The translations under genes were made by a program, and so were the position numbers. From assembly GCA_013426795.1 (NCBI GenBank), contig JACDZF010000004.1, forward strand, positions 1 through 46,995: a stretch of DNA of 46,995 nucleotides. The letters run 5' to 3'. The notes beneath the pieces were generated by a model. The model did not search any database, was not told where the DNA came from, and saw nothing but the letters and a program-made list of their open reading frames with translations. Below, one piece after another: positions 26,025-35,100 of the stretch. The stretch comes from Desulfocapsa sp. (GTDB lineage Bacteria; Desulfobacterota; Desulfobulbia; Desulfobulbales; Desulfocapsaceae). How positions within the stretch are numbered: the first letter of the stretch is position 1; every line of letters begins with the position of its first letter.

Positions 26025-26999
26025 TCACCACCTGATCAGTACCGCGCCCCAGGTAAAGCCGCCACCAAAGGAACAGAGCAGAACCAGATCCCCCGCCTCC
26101 AGCCTGGAGGCACGATGGGCCTCATCCAGGGCAATGGGGATGGAGGCTGCCGAGGTATTCCCGTATTTTTGAACATTGACTAAAATCTTCTCAGCACTCA
26201 CTCCCAGACGTTCCGCCAGTTTATTCAGAATGCGAATATTGGCCTGATGCGGGATGATCAATTGAATCGCATCCAGGTCAATCTGCTCCTGCTCCAGAAG
26301 CTTGAGAATGGCCTCTTCCATGGCCCGCACCGCATACTTGAAGACCTCCCGTCCCTCCATCACAATATGGACACCGGGGTTCGCGGCCTGCAGCAGTTCG
26401 GGATTGCAGCTCGGAGCGGTGTGCATGTGGAGCAGATCCCAGAGATTTCCATCGGAAAACATGTTTGCCCCGATGATCCCACACCCTCCCTCGCCATGGC
26501 CAAGCACCACGGCCCCGGCTCCGTCCCCGAAGATGACGCAGGTATTGCGATCCTTCCAGTTGGTCCGGGTGGAAAGCGCCTCGGCGCCGATCACCAGGAT
26601 TTTTTTGCCCGGATCCGCCTTGATATACTTATCTGCCATGTCGATGGCGTAGACGAACCCTGAACAGGCGGCATTGATATCAAAGGCAAAGGCCCTGCCG
26701 GCGCCCAGCTCCTTCTGCACGAAACAGGCACAGGAGGGCATCAGCATATGGGACGAGATGGTGGCGACGATGATCAGATCAATATCAGCGGCGGAAAGCC
26801 CGGCCATCTGCAAGGCGTTGGCGGCAGCCCTGGCCGCCAGGTGCCAGGTCTCATCCCCTTTGCCCCCAATGCGGCGGGTGCTGATTCCGGTGCGTGTCCG
26901 TATCCACTCATCACTGGTATCAACAATTTTTTCCAGATCCTGATTGGTGAGAACGCGTTCCGGCAGATATGCCCCTGTCCCCAGGATGACGGTGCCCAT
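26025..26999 (-). CDS. fabH: 3-oxoacyl-ACP synthase III (FabH)
   Basis: Starts fatty acid chains by condensing acyl-CoA with malonyl-ACP. 324 residues with the Cys-His-Asn triad: INAACSGFVYAIDMA near 113, IPHQANIRI near 247, and VQKYGNTSAASIP near 276; the C-terminus has CSFGGGFTWGAVL. The ATG overlaps the plsX stop (TGATG), so the two are translationally coupled. Confidence 0.97.
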   Translation of the reverse strand: MGTVILGTGAYLPERVLTNQDLEKIVDTSDEWIRTRTGISTRRIGGKGDETWHLAARAAANALQMAGLSAADIDLIIVATISSHMLMPSCACFVQKELGAGRAFAFDINAACSGFVYAIDMADKYIKADPGKKILVIGAEALSTRTNWKDRNTCVIFGDGAGAVVLGHGEGGCGIIGANMFSDGNLWDLLHMHTAPSCNPELLQAANPGVHIVMEGREVFKYAVRAMEEAILKLLEQEQIDLDAIQLIIPHQANIRILNKLAERLGVSAEKILVNVQKYGNTSAASIPIALDEAHRASRLEAGDLVLLCSFGGGFTWGAVLIRW

Positions 27000-28018
27000 C
27001 AGTCCACCGTCTCCTCTTCCAGCGCATTGGCGGCCAGGCCTTCGACTATACGCTGATTGACCTTTTTGTCTCCCATCTTGACCGCTTCTAAAATCGCGTT
27101 TTTGATGGCCTCGGCACTGGATTTCCCATGACAGATAATCCCGATGCCATTCACTCCCAGCAAGGGCGCACCGCCATATTCGGCGTAATCCACGCGCCTG
27201 GCAAAGGCGCGGAAGGCAGGACGGGCAAGGAGATAGCCGATCTTGGCAGCCGTTGATTTCATGATCTCATCTTTTATCATCTGCATGGCGGCGGAGGCCA
27301 GTCCTTCACTGAGCTTCAGGCAGATATTGCCGACAAAACCATCACAGATAATCACGTCCACATTCCCCTGAAACACATCACGTCCTTCCACATTCCCCAC
27401 AAAATTCAGGGAGCTTGCGGCAAGACGGTCATAGGTTTCCTTGACCAGGGTGTTGCCCTTTCCCACCTCTTCACCAATACTGAGAAGGCCGATGCGCGGA
27501 CGCTCTATGTCAAACACGTGGGAAAAGGCGGAGGCCATGACCGCAAACTGAAAAAGATGCTGGGGGCGACAATCAACATTTGCCCCAACATCCATCATGA
27601 CAACAGGCTTCTTTAAGGTGGGAAAGACACTGGCAATTCCTGGCCGGGACACATGCTCCATCCGACCAAGCTTGCGAATGGCGGCGGCCATGGTGGCGCC
27701 GGAGTTCCCGGCACTGACGGCGGCATCCGCCAGCCCCTGGCGAACAAGATCAAAGGCGACCATTACCGAGGAGTCTTTTTTCTTGCGGATGGCATCAACG
27801 GGTGACTCACCCATCTCCACCACCTCGGAGGCATGGACAATCTGGATATCCCCGTCTTTGCGGGCACCAGAACGCATACCCTCAAGATGGGCCCGCAAAA
27901 CCTGCTGATCCCCAACCAGGGTTATTTGCAGGCCGGTCTGTTGTAAAGCCAGCAGAGCCCCACGGGTCAATTCCTCAGGCCCATAGTCACCGCCCATGGC
28001 ATCCAGGGCAATCCGCAC
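26999..28018 (-). CDS. plsX: phosphate acyltransferase PlsX
   Basis: Converts acyl-ACP to acyl-phosphate for phospholipid synthesis. 339 residues starting MRIALDAMGGDYGPEELTRG, with HASEVVEMGESPVDAIRKKKDSS near 63-85 and the AVSAGNSGATMAAA loop near 100. It lies nine bases after rpmF, the classical rpmF-plsX-fabH order. Confidence 0.97.
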   Translation of the reverse strand: MRIALDAMGGDYGPEELTRGALLALQQTGLQITLVGDQQVLRAHLEGMRSGARKDGDIQIVHASEVVEMGESPVDAIRKKKDSSVMVAFDLVRQGLADAAVSAGNSGATMAAAIRKLGRMEHVSRPGIASVFPTLKKPVVMMDVGANVDCRPQHLFQFAVMASAFSHVFDIERPRIGLLSIGEEVGKGNTLVKETYDRLAASSLNFVGNVEGRDVFQGNVDVIICDGFVGNICLKLSEGLASAAMQMIKDEIMKSTAAKIGYLLARPAFRAFARRVDYAEYGGAPLLGVNGIGIICHGKSSAEAIKNAILEAVKMGDKKVNQRIVEGLAANALEEETVD

Positions 28019-28027
28019 GGCTTCAAC

Positions 28028-28216
28028 CTATTCTACATCAACATCAAGACTGACAACCGTGCGTCCCTTATATTTCCCGCAACTGGGACAAAGACGATGG
28101 GGCTGCTTGGGCGCGCCGCACTCAGCGCAAGTGGACATTCCGGGAGCGCTCAGGGCGTCATGCGACCTTCTTTTACGGGTACGAGAATGCGAATGTCGTC
28201 TCTTGGGTAATGCCAT
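28028..28216 (-). CDS. rpmF: 50S ribosomal protein L32
   Basis: 62-residue ribosomal protein L32. It starts MALPKRRHSHSRTRKRRSHD and has a zinc-binding CAECG ... CPSCG pair near 29-45, so it is the zinc-containing (C+) form. The ATG at 28216 is preceded by GGAGG, which rules out the longer frame from 28234. The DUF177 (YceD) gene that often precedes rpmF is not found upstream. Confidence 0.97.
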   Translation of the reverse strand: MALPKRRHSHSRTRKRRSHDALSAPGMSTCAECGAPKQPHRLCPSCGKYKGRTVVSLDVDVE

Positions 28217-28609
28217 AATATATCCTCCAATCAAAAAAACAAGACCACTTGGCCTGGGTAAATTTTAATAAAATTCCAAAAAAACTGGCATGTTATTAAA
28301 CAATTTTCACTCCCGTCAGCACCACCGCCAGCAACGGTGCCACAGCACCACCAGCGCACGCACGAAAGAGTGCACACAAAACATGCGAAAATAAACAATT
28401 TTTAAAAAAATGGCTAGAAAAAAATAATCTTTATTCCTTTCTCATCTCGTCGACCCGGATAAAACGCCCCATACCAGGGAACCTTGATGGTCCCTCACCC
28501 CCCGCCAAGGGGCCCCCCGCAGAAACACCGTCAAAACAAAAAAAGGCCACCAGGGTCTTCGTCCAACCCCCATCGTCTCCATGGTCCAAGGGCAAGGCCG
28601 GGGCCGGTC
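28217..28609. other. 393-base leader and intergenic region upstream of rpmF
   Basis: No gene. It holds a direct repeat CAGCACCACC (28317-28326 and 28343-28352, 26-base period) with a small hairpin GGTGC-CACA-GCACC at 28336-28349, an AT-rich belt (28380-28440) that may carry the rpmF-plsX promoter, and an imperfect hairpin at 28476-28495 (AGGGAACC / GGTCCCT, one bulge) that could help end the upstream cNMP-protein transcript. Confidence 0.45.
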
Positions 28610-29086
28610 TCAGAGAACATGGGCCAGCCGCTCGGTGGTCTTTTCCAGGCGCAGACTGCTGATAAAGAGGAATCTGGTTAACAGTTGAATCAGCAGATGG
28701 GGTTCTGTGCGCTCCAGCTCTTCCAGCTGCCCACGATCTAGGCTATACAGCAGGGACGGCTCAATGGCCCTGACACTGACACTGTGCACCCGTCCGGGGA
28801 GCAGACCCGCCTCGGCCACGATGGTGCCTGGTTCAAGGAGGGCCACGACCTGCATCTTCCGATGAAAGCCTGTCTGCTTCTGCACCGACAGCCGGCCCCG
28901 CGCCAGAAGGAAGACCTCGCCGGAAGACTCGCCAACCTGAAACAGAAACATGCCCTGTTCCAGTTTCACCACCGTGAACATGGGCACAAGGGCTTTCAGC
29001 CCTTCGACGCCAAGAAAGGCGAACAGCTCTGAGAGGCTTTTCTGCTCCCGGTCTGGAGACAGCTCTGTACGTTCCAGGTCATTCAA
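28610..29086 (-). CDS. cyclic nucleotide-binding domain protein
   Basis: 158 residues consisting almost only of a cNMP-binding (CAP-like) beta-roll (about 20-130): VVKLEQGMFLFQVGESSGEVFLLARGRLSVQ followed by LLEPGTIVAEAGLLPGRVHSVSVRA, the region that contains the phosphate-binding cassette in CAP. There is no helix-turn-helix, so it is not a transcription factor by itself. The start appears to be a TTG at 29086 overlapping the end of mlaC; GGAGGA lies 14 bases upstream. Coupling to mlaC suggests a role linked to lipid transport, but the partner is unknown. Confidence 0.75.
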   Translation of the reverse strand: MNDLERTELSPDREQKSLSELFAFLGVEGLKALVPMFTVVKLEQGMFLFQVGESSGEVFLLARGRLSVQKQTGFHRKMQVVALLEPGTIVAEAGLLPGRVHSVSVRAIEPSLLYSLDRGQLEELERTEPHLLIQLLTRFLFISSLRLEKTTERLAHVL

Positions 29087-29708
29087 AGGTACTGTTTTTA
29101 TCCTCCAGCAGTTTCACCAGTCCGTCAAACTTGTCACGGCGAAGGATCGCCTTGAACTGTTCCATATAATTGCGAACCAGACTGACTCCTTCAATATTAA
29201 TATCGTAAACCATCCATTTTACATCTTTTTTAATCATGACATAATCAATGGGGATAAACTGGCCATTATTTTCAATCTGGGTGGTCACAATCGCCCGGTC
29301 ATCCTTAATCCGTTCCCCCAGAAACTGGATCTCCTGCCCTGAATAGCTCTCAAACTTGCCGATATAGGCATTTTCAAGAAGTTTTGTAAAGAGCTTCTGG
29401 AAATGATCCTGTTTCTCCGGGGTCAGCTCCCTCCATTCCTTGCCGATGACCCGTTGCGACATCTCACGAAAATCAAATCCGGCGTTCACATAGGCCATGA
29501 TCCTGGCCCGACGCTCAATCTTTTTTTCCTCTCCCTTCATGGCAGGATCAAGCAGAATCGATATTATGGCGTTTAATTTGGGTTTTATCTCGTCTGTGGG
29601 AGTGGGAAGGGCCAGGGCCGGAGACACGAACACCAATGTACAAACGGCCAGGAGCAGCATTGCCGAGCTGAATTTCGTCATCAAATTTTTCGTCAACAGA
29701 TCTTTCAT
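29079..29708 (-). CDS. mlaC: MlaC-family phospholipid-binding periplasmic protein
   Basis: Periplasmic carrier (MlaC/Ttg2D family) that moves phospholipids between the outer membrane MlaA complex and an inner membrane ABC transporter. 209 residues from the ATG at 29708: signal peptide (about 1-33, hydrophobic MLLLAVCTLVFVSPALA), then the helical-plus-sheet domain with ARIMAYVNAGFDFREMSQRVIGKEWREL near 90 and WMVYDINIEGVSLVRNYMEQF near 163. It follows mlaA by 48 bases. The MlaFEDB transporter is not in this window. Confidence 0.9.
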   Translation of the reverse strand: MKDLLTKNLMTKFSSAMLLLAVCTLVFVSPALALPTPTDEIKPKLNAIISILLDPAMKGEEKKIERRARIMAYVNAGFDFREMSQRVIGKEWRELTPEKQDHFQKLFTKLLENAYIGKFESYSGQEIQFLGERIKDDRAIVTTQIENNGQFIPIDYVMIKKDVKWMVYDINIEGVSLVRNYMEQFKAILRRDKFDGLVKLLEDKNSTFE

Positions 29709-29756
29709 ACCCCTTATTCCCTCCAAATCTCTAAACTGATTTTTCTGTCCATCGTT

Positions 29757-30530
29757 TTATTGCTCTTCCCGAAACGTGTTGTTTCTCACGTCTCTGTCCA
29801 GCACCTTGTTTCTCCGATACTCCAGAAATGCCTGGCGGATGGAGATATAGGGATCCAGCGAATTCCTTTTCATCTCCTCATAGAGGCCTGGATGCAAGGA
29901 TATCCGATTGACCTTGTCCGTTCCGCTATAGGCCGCCTCCTCCGGAAATTCCGTCAAGATATAGGTTGCCGGGTGGAGTGCTCTGTCGCCCACGAAACCA
30001 AAGGCGTCACGGACGGTCAGCGGCCCGAGAAGGGGCAGAAAAAGATAGGCCCCCTCACCCACACCCCACACGCCCAGGGTCTGTCCAAGATCTTCGGGCT
30101 TGGCCTGTATCCCGAATGACTCCTTGGCAGGATCGCCAAAACCGGCAAACCCCAGGGTGGAATTAATCAGAAATCTTTGTAAATCGGTTCCCGCGTCGCC
30201 GACCTTGCCCTGCAGCAGATTATTCACCACCCGCACCGGGGCGGCGACATTGACAAAGAAGTTTCCCAGCCCCAGCCGCACATCCTGGGGAAGCACCGCG
30301 CCATAGACCTTGCTGACCGGCTTCAAGACCCAGAAATAGAGCTTGTCATTCACCACAAAAAAGACCCTGTTCATTGATTCCAGGGGATCAAAGACCTCCT
30401 CCTGTTCAAAAAAACTGTCCACCCCTTCAACACCGACATCCTTCTCCACCTCGGCATTGGCCGGGGATGCCGGAAACGTCGCAACCAGGGCCAGCACCAG
30501 ACCATGGAAAAATATTTTTCTGAAATTCAT
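29757..30530 (-). CDS. mlaA: MlaA/VacJ-family phospholipid transport protein
   Basis: Outer-membrane component that removes misplaced phospholipids from the outer leaflet. About 257 residues: signal peptide (ending near ASPANA), then FDPLESMNRVFFVVNDKLYFWVLKPVSKVY near 47-76 and FINSTLGFAGFGDPA with LGQTLGVWGVGEGAYLFLPLLGP. MlaA is normally a lipoprotein, but no lipobox Cys follows this signal sequence. The export signal looks like a signal peptidase I type. The start ATG at 30530 is preferred over GTG at 30539. It lies 19 bases after fabD. Confidence 0.92.
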   Translation of the reverse strand: MNFRKIFFHGLVLALVATFPASPANAEVEKDVGVEGVDSFFEQEEVFDPLESMNRVFFVVNDKLYFWVLKPVSKVYGAVLPQDVRLGLGNFFVNVAAPVRVVNNLLQGKVGDAGTDLQRFLINSTLGFAGFGDPAKESFGIQAKPEDLGQTLGVWGVGEGAYLFLPLLGPLTVRDAFGFVGDRALHPATYILTEFPEEAAYSGTDKVNRISLHPGLYEEMKRNSLDPYISIRQAFLEYRRNKVLDRDVRNNTFREEQ

Positions 30531-30549
30531 GATAATCACCCGACTAGGA

Positions 30550-31500
30550 TTAATGGATTGCCAACTGTTGAAGGCATTGGGCCAGACCTTCCAGGGTATC
30601 CACCTGGAGGGCCTGATACTCCTGCCCCTTAGGGACTATTTTCCGCATCATCCCCTTGAGGACCGCCTTGGGGCCAACCTCCACAAAGGTGTCCACCCCC
30701 TGAGCCAGCATCGATTGGATAAGCTCAACCCAGCGCACTCTTGAAACAATCTGTCGAGCCATGATCTCCCGGATGGCCGCCGGATCCTGTTCCGTTGCCG
30801 CCGAAACATTCAGATAGACAGGAGTTGAGGGGCGATGGAACGGGAAATCACTCATAAACTCGACAAAGGGAGGAACCGCGCCCGCCACCAGCGGACTATG
30901 ATTGGCCACGCTCACCGCCAGGGGGATCACCCTCGCCCCTGCCTCGGCTGCCAGGACAGAGGCTGCATCAAGGGCCGCCACTTCTCCTGAAATCACAATC
31001 TGCTGCTCGGTATTATGATTGGCAATGGTGACGACGCCACTGTCCGCACAACGGGCAACTATCCCTTCGACCTCGGCAATGGTCAGTCCCACCACCGCCC
31101 GCATGGAACCTGGATGTTTCTGCCCCTCACGATCGGAGAGCAGGCCGCGCCGGGTCACCAGCCGAATGGTATCCTCGACACTCAACACGCCGGCCACGCA
31201 GAGGGCCGAATACTCCCCCAGACTGTGCCCGGCAAAACAACTGACCGTGATCGTGTCGCCCCAGGCCTTGCGCAAGGCCTGCCAGCAGACGAGATTGGTC
31301 ACGGTGATTGCCGGCTGCAGATGCACGGCCCGGGTCAACTCCTCCAGGGGGCCTTCAAAACAGAGCTGACGCAGGGGAAAATCACACACCGCTTCCGCCT
31401 GCTCCATAATAGCCGCACAATCAGAATCCGTCTCTATAAACTCACGTCCCATGCCCAGATACTGCGAGCCCTGGCCGGGAAAAAGAACCGCCACCTTCAT
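30550..31500 (-). CDS. fabD: malonyl-CoA:ACP transacylase FabD
   Basis: Loads malonyl groups onto ACP for fatty acid elongation. 316 residues with FPGQGSQYLGMG near 7, nucleophile Ser in AGHSLGEYSAL near 92, the Arg of VTRRGLL near 117 and the His of SVANHSPLVAGA near 200. It overlaps the lspA stop by four bases (ATGA). It is separated from the plsX-fabH-fabG cluster, where fabD is commonly located. Confidence 0.96.
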   Translation of the reverse strand: MKVAVLFPGQGSQYLGMGREFIETDSDCAAIMEQAEAVCDFPLRQLCFEGPLEELTRAVHLQPAITVTNLVCWQALRKAWGDTITVSCFAGHSLGEYSALCVAGVLSVEDTIRLVTRRGLLSDREGQKHPGSMRAVVGLTIAEVEGIVARCADSGVVTIANHNTEQQIVISGEVAALDAASVLAAEAGARVIPLAVSVANHSPLVAGAVPPFVEFMSDFPFHRPSTPVYLNVSAATEQDPAAIREIMARQIVSRVRWVELIQSMLAQGVDTFVEVGPKAVLKGMMRKIVPKGQEYQALQVDTLEGLAQCLQQLAIH

Positions 31501-31997
31501 TGCTTCTGCCCCTTTTTTTCTTCTCTTTTGGCCTTGACGCCTTCCAGTATATTGGCGATGAAAAAAACTGCCACCCCGATGCTGATCGCTGAATCAGCCA
31601 CATTAAAGGCCGGCCAGTGATACCCTTGGGAATGGACATCGAGAAAATCCACCACCGACCCGAGCCTGACCCGATCGATGAGATTGCCGATGGCGCCGCC
31701 GGCAATCAAAGGCAGGGCGATGGTATAGAGGGGATGGGCATGCCGCAGTCGCGCCCAGGCAAAAGCAATGACCACCAGGGCCACCGTTCCCAGCACCAGA
31801 AACAGATAATGACGCCAGGCCCCGCTCTGTCCCGCCAGAAAACCAAAGGCCGCCCCCTTGTTGGTCAGGTAAGTGAGATTAAAAAGACCGGGGATAATCT
31901 CCCGGGATTCATACAGGGCAAATGTGGAGACGATCCACAGCTTGGTTCCCTGATCAATTCCGACAACTGCCGCAATGATGGCCAGAAAGCGAATCAT
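31497..31997 (-). CDS. lspA: lipoprotein signal peptidase (LspA)
   Basis: Inner-membrane aspartic peptidase that removes lipoprotein signal peptides. 166 residues, four membrane segments, with the two catalytic Asp in GGAIGNLIDRVRLGSVVDFLD near 110-130 and FNVADSAISIGV near 138-149. It begins directly after the ileS stop and overlaps fabD by four bases. ileS-lspA adjacency is widely conserved. Confidence 0.96.
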   Translation of the reverse strand: MIRFLAIIAAVVGIDQGTKLWIVSTFALYESREIIPGLFNLTYLTNKGAAFGFLAGQSGAWRHYLFLVLGTVALVVIAFAWARLRHAHPLYTIALPLIAGGAIGNLIDRVRLGSVVDFLDVHSQGYHWPAFNVADSAISIGVAVFFIANILEGVKAKREEKKGQKQ

Positions 31998-34823
31998 CTA
32001 GTCCGATACCCCCGGATCCATCTCCGCCACCACCAGAGAGCAGCGGGAGCAGAGCTGCGGATGGGCCTGATTCTGGCCGACGGTGGTGGATCGAATCCAG
32101 CAGCGATCACATTTGTCTCCCGGCGCCTGGCGTACCGCCACACTCAATCCCGGCACCTCTTTGCTGACAAGGGGAACACAATCAAGAACCGCGAAATCAG
32201 CACAGGGGGTCAACTCCGAGACAATGCAGATCTCTTGTATGGTCTGCCACTCCCGACCTATGAACTCCGCCCACTCCCCGTTCACCTGGAGCAGCACCTC
32301 CGCCTCCAGAGGATGACCGATCACCTTTTCCTGCCGCGCCCCTTCCAGGGCTCTGGTGATCTCGGATCGCACCGTCACCAGTTTTTCCCACTTTTGTTCC
32401 AGCTCAAGATCCCGTCTTTCCGGGTGGAGGGCCGGGAACTGGACAAAAAAGACCCCCTGATCCAGGGGCGCGTCCGGGGCAAGCCCATGGAGTGACTCCC
32501 AGGCCTCTGCCGCGGTGAAGCTGAGCACCGGGGTCATAAGGCGCAACAATCCATCCAGGATCTCATGGAGGACGGTCTGGGCCGCCCGGCGGGCAAACGA
32601 CTGAGCCCCCGAGCAGTAGAGCCTGTCCTTGAGGATATCGAGATAGAAGGCGCTCATGGTCATGCCGCTGAAATAGTTGAGCCCCTGATGGATAGAGTGG
32701 AACTCGTAGCGCTGGTAGGCCATCACCACCTTTTCCTTCAACTCCTCGAAACGGGCCAGGGCCCACCGATCAATCTGCGGCAGCTCTTTATAGGCAATCC
32801 GATCCCGGGCCGGATCAAAGTCAAAGAGGTTGCCGAGCATATAGCGGATGGTGTTGCGGATCTTGCGGTAGGCATCGGCCACCTGCCTGAGGATCTCATC
32901 GGAGACCTTGACATCGTCGCGGTAATCTTCACTGGCCACCCAGAGACGCAGGATCTCGGCGCCGAACTTATCAATCACCTCCTGGGGAGCCACCACATTG
33001 CCGATGGACTTGGACATCTTTTTGCCCTTGCCATCCACCACATAGCCATGGGTCAAAACCCCCTTGAACGGGGCCCGGCCCCGGGTCCCGACGGAGGTCA
33101 GCAGGGAACTCTGGAACCAGCCCCGATGCTGATCGCTGCCCTCAAGATAGAGATCCGCCGGAGAGCGGAGCTCTTCCCGGGTCTCACAGACGGCGGCATG
33201 ACTGACTCCGGAGTCAAACCAGACATCCAGGATATCCTCTTCCTTGACAAATCGGGCGGAACCGCACTGGGCACAGACCGTTCCCGGCTCGAGAAAGTCT
33301 TCCATCCCATGGCGGAACCAGGCATCGGCGCCCTCCTGCCGGAACAGGGTGTCAATGCGCTCCACCAGCGCCTCGCTCTTCACCACCTCGCCACACTCCT
33401 GACAACTGAGCACCGTCACCGGCACCCCCCAGGTTCGCTGGCGGGAAAGGCACCAGTCCGGACGGTTGGCCACCATGGACTGGATCCGCTGCATCCCCCA
33501 GGCCGGAGTCCACTCCACCTTTTCAATCTCGGCCAGGGCCTTGGGGCGCAGCTCATTCTCCTCCATGGAGATAAACCACTGGGGCGTGGCCCGGTACATC
33601 ACCGGTTTCTTGCACCGCCAGCAATGGGGAAAGCTGTGTGAGAGGGTGCCTTCATGGAGCAGAACACCGGAGGCCCGCATATCGGCATTGATTTCCTTGT
33701 TCACCGCCGGAACCTGCCGCCCCTGATAGTGTCCGGCGTCAGCGGTGTAACAGCCCTCGCTGTCCACCGGCGACAATACCTCCAGGCCATAGCGCAGCCC
33801 GGTCAGGTAATCGTCGGCGCCATGCCCGGGAGCGGTATGGACACAGCCGGTACCGGCATCGATGGTCACATAATCGGCAAGGACCATCAGCGAATCGCGA
33901 TCAAAGAAGGGGTGACGGCAGTTCCTCCGTTCAAGGCCCGCAGCCGAAAAGGTGCCGGTGATGGCATAGTCGGCAATGCCCAGCTCGGCCATCACCGTAT
34001 CCACCAGATCCCGGGCCAGGATCAGGATTTCACCCGCCACCTGCACCGCCGCGTAGACAAAATCGGGATGAAAGGCCACAGCCAGATTGGCGGGCAGGGT
34101 CCAGGGGGTGGTGGTCCAGATAAGCACCGAGACCCGGCCGCCGGTCAGGGCGGGATGGATATCGGAGAGGTCGTCCGCCACCGGAAACTTGACATAGATG
34201 GAAGGCGAGGTGTGATCGTGATACTCCACCTCGGCCTCGGCCAGGGCGGTGGTGCAGGTGGAGCACCAGAAGACCGGCTTCTTGTTGCGAACCACCGAGC
34301 CCGACAGCAGAAAACGGTTGAACTCCCGGGCGATGACCGCCTCGTATCCATAATCCATGGTCAGATAGGGCTTATCCCAATCGCCCAGCACACCCAGGCG
34401 CCGAAACTCGGCCTTCTGGGTCTTGACCCACTTTTCCGCGTACTTGCGACAGGCGCCCCGTTTGGACAGCTTGGGGATCTCCTTCTTCTTCTCCCCCAGC
34501 TCCTTGTCCACATTGTGCTCAATGGGCAGGCCGTGACAATCCCAGCCGGGGATATAGGGGGCCCGGAACCCGGCCATGCGCCGGGATTTGAGGATAATAT
34601 CCTTGAGAATCTTATTAAAGGCCGTCCCCAGGTGGATATGGCCATTGGCATAGGGAGGGCCGTCATGGAGCACATAGAGGGGCCTGTCCTTCCCCGCCTC
34701 CTGCAACTGGCCGTACAGATCTTCCTTCTCCCAGCGTTTCAAGAACTGCGGCTCTTTCTGGGACAGATTCGCCTTCATGTTAAAGTTGGTCTGGGGCAGA
34801 TTCAGGGTATCCCTGTAATCCAT
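31998..34823 (-). CDS. ileS: isoleucyl-tRNA synthetase
   Basis: 941-residue class I synthetase charging tRNA-Ile. It shows the HIGH signature PPYANGHIHLGTAFNK near 57-72, the CP1 editing domain (about 200-400) with LIWTTTPWTLPANLAVAF, the KMSKS loop GKGKKMSKSIGNV near 605, an anticodon-binding helical domain, and a C-terminal zinc finger CDRCW ... CSRC near 905-928. It starts the operon ileS-lspA-fabD-mlaA-mlaC-cNMP protein, and has a leader of roughly 370 bases with strong secondary structure. Confidence 0.97.
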   Translation of the reverse strand: MDYRDTLNLPQTNFNMKANLSQKEPQFLKRWEKEDLYGQLQEAGKDRPLYVLHDGPPYANGHIHLGTAFNKILKDIILKSRRMAGFRAPYIPGWDCHGLPIEHNVDKELGEKKKEIPKLSKRGACRKYAEKWVKTQKAEFRRLGVLGDWDKPYLTMDYGYEAVIAREFNRFLLSGSVVRNKKPVFWCSTCTTALAEAEVEYHDHTSPSIYVKFPVADDLSDIHPALTGGRVSVLIWTTTPWTLPANLAVAFHPDFVYAAVQVAGEILILARDLVDTVMAELGIADYAITGTFSAAGLERRNCRHPFFDRDSLMVLADYVTIDAGTGCVHTAPGHGADDYLTGLRYGLEVLSPVDSEGCYTADAGHYQGRQVPAVNKEINADMRASGVLLHEGTLSHSFPHCWRCKKPVMYRATPQWFISMEENELRPKALAEIEKVEWTPAWGMQRIQSMVANRPDWCLSRQRTWGVPVTVLSCQECGEVVKSEALVERIDTLFRQEGADAWFRHGMEDFLEPGTVCAQCGSARFVKEEDILDVWFDSGVSHAAVCETREELRSPADLYLEGSDQHRGWFQSSLLTSVGTRGRAPFKGVLTHGYVVDGKGKKMSKSIGNVVAPQEVIDKFGAEILRLWVASEDYRDDVKVSDEILRQVADAYRKIRNTIRYMLGNLFDFDPARDRIAYKELPQIDRWALARFEELKEKVVMAYQRYEFHSIHQGLNYFSGMTMSAFYLDILKDRLYCSGAQSFARRAAQTVLHEILDGLLRLMTPVLSFTAAEAWESLHGLAPDAPLDQGVFFVQFPALHPERRDLELEQKWEKLVTVRSEITRALEGARQEKVIGHPLEAEVLLQVNGEWAEFIGREWQTIQEICIVSELTPCADFAVLDCVPLVSKEVPGLSVAVRQAPGDKCDRCWIRSTTVGQNQAHPQLCSRCSLVVAEMDPGVSD

Positions 34824-34913
34824 GCTCTTCTCCTTTCTTCAGCAAGCCACAGCGTGCCGGCAAATTATAGTAGCAAACACCCTGTTCCAGGCTGCCTTCG
34901 AATGAGTGTCTTA

Positions 34914-34952
34914 CAGATTCTATTCTTGTTTTTTTTGCAAGAATAGAATCTG
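34914..34952. repeat. perfect 15-bp inverted repeat in the ileS leader
   Basis: CAGATTCTATTCTTG (34914-34928) and CAAGAATAGAATCTG (34938-34952) around a nine-base loop of eight T and a G. As RNA on the minus strand the loop is C plus eight A. It lacks a trailing T-run on either side, so it is not an ordinary terminator. It lies between the structured element and ileS. Confidence 0.85.
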
Positions 34953-34959
34953 CGAAAGG

Positions 34960-35100
34960 CTCGTATCCCGTTTATCGGGGTTAGGACCGTAAAAGCCCTG
35001 GCGCCCAGCACCAGGGCCGTGAAAGAACCGGGAGCAACGGGGGGTTGCTGCGGAGCCCGGCAGTGTGAACGCCTCGGCGTCCCCGATGCCTGGAATGATG
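34960..35100 (-). ncRNA. highly structured RNA-like element in the ileS leader
   Basis: A closing helix ATCGGGG / CCCCGAT (34974-34980 with 35081-35087) encloses three nested or adjacent hairpins: ACGCC / GGCGT (35069-35080), CCGGG plus AGCAAC with GTTGCT plus CCCGG (35028-35060), and GCCCTGG / CCAGGGC (34995-35017). An alternative local hairpin CCCG-x5-CGGG (34967-34979) would break the closing helix. Strand is assigned from the promoter at 35203-35231 and from ileS, but the structure could also be read on plus. I do not recognise a T-box, SAM, cobalamin, c-di-GMP or other familiar class. The reading frames across it (34865-35131, 34920-35231 minus) look like by-products of GC-rich structure. 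Confidence 0.6.
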
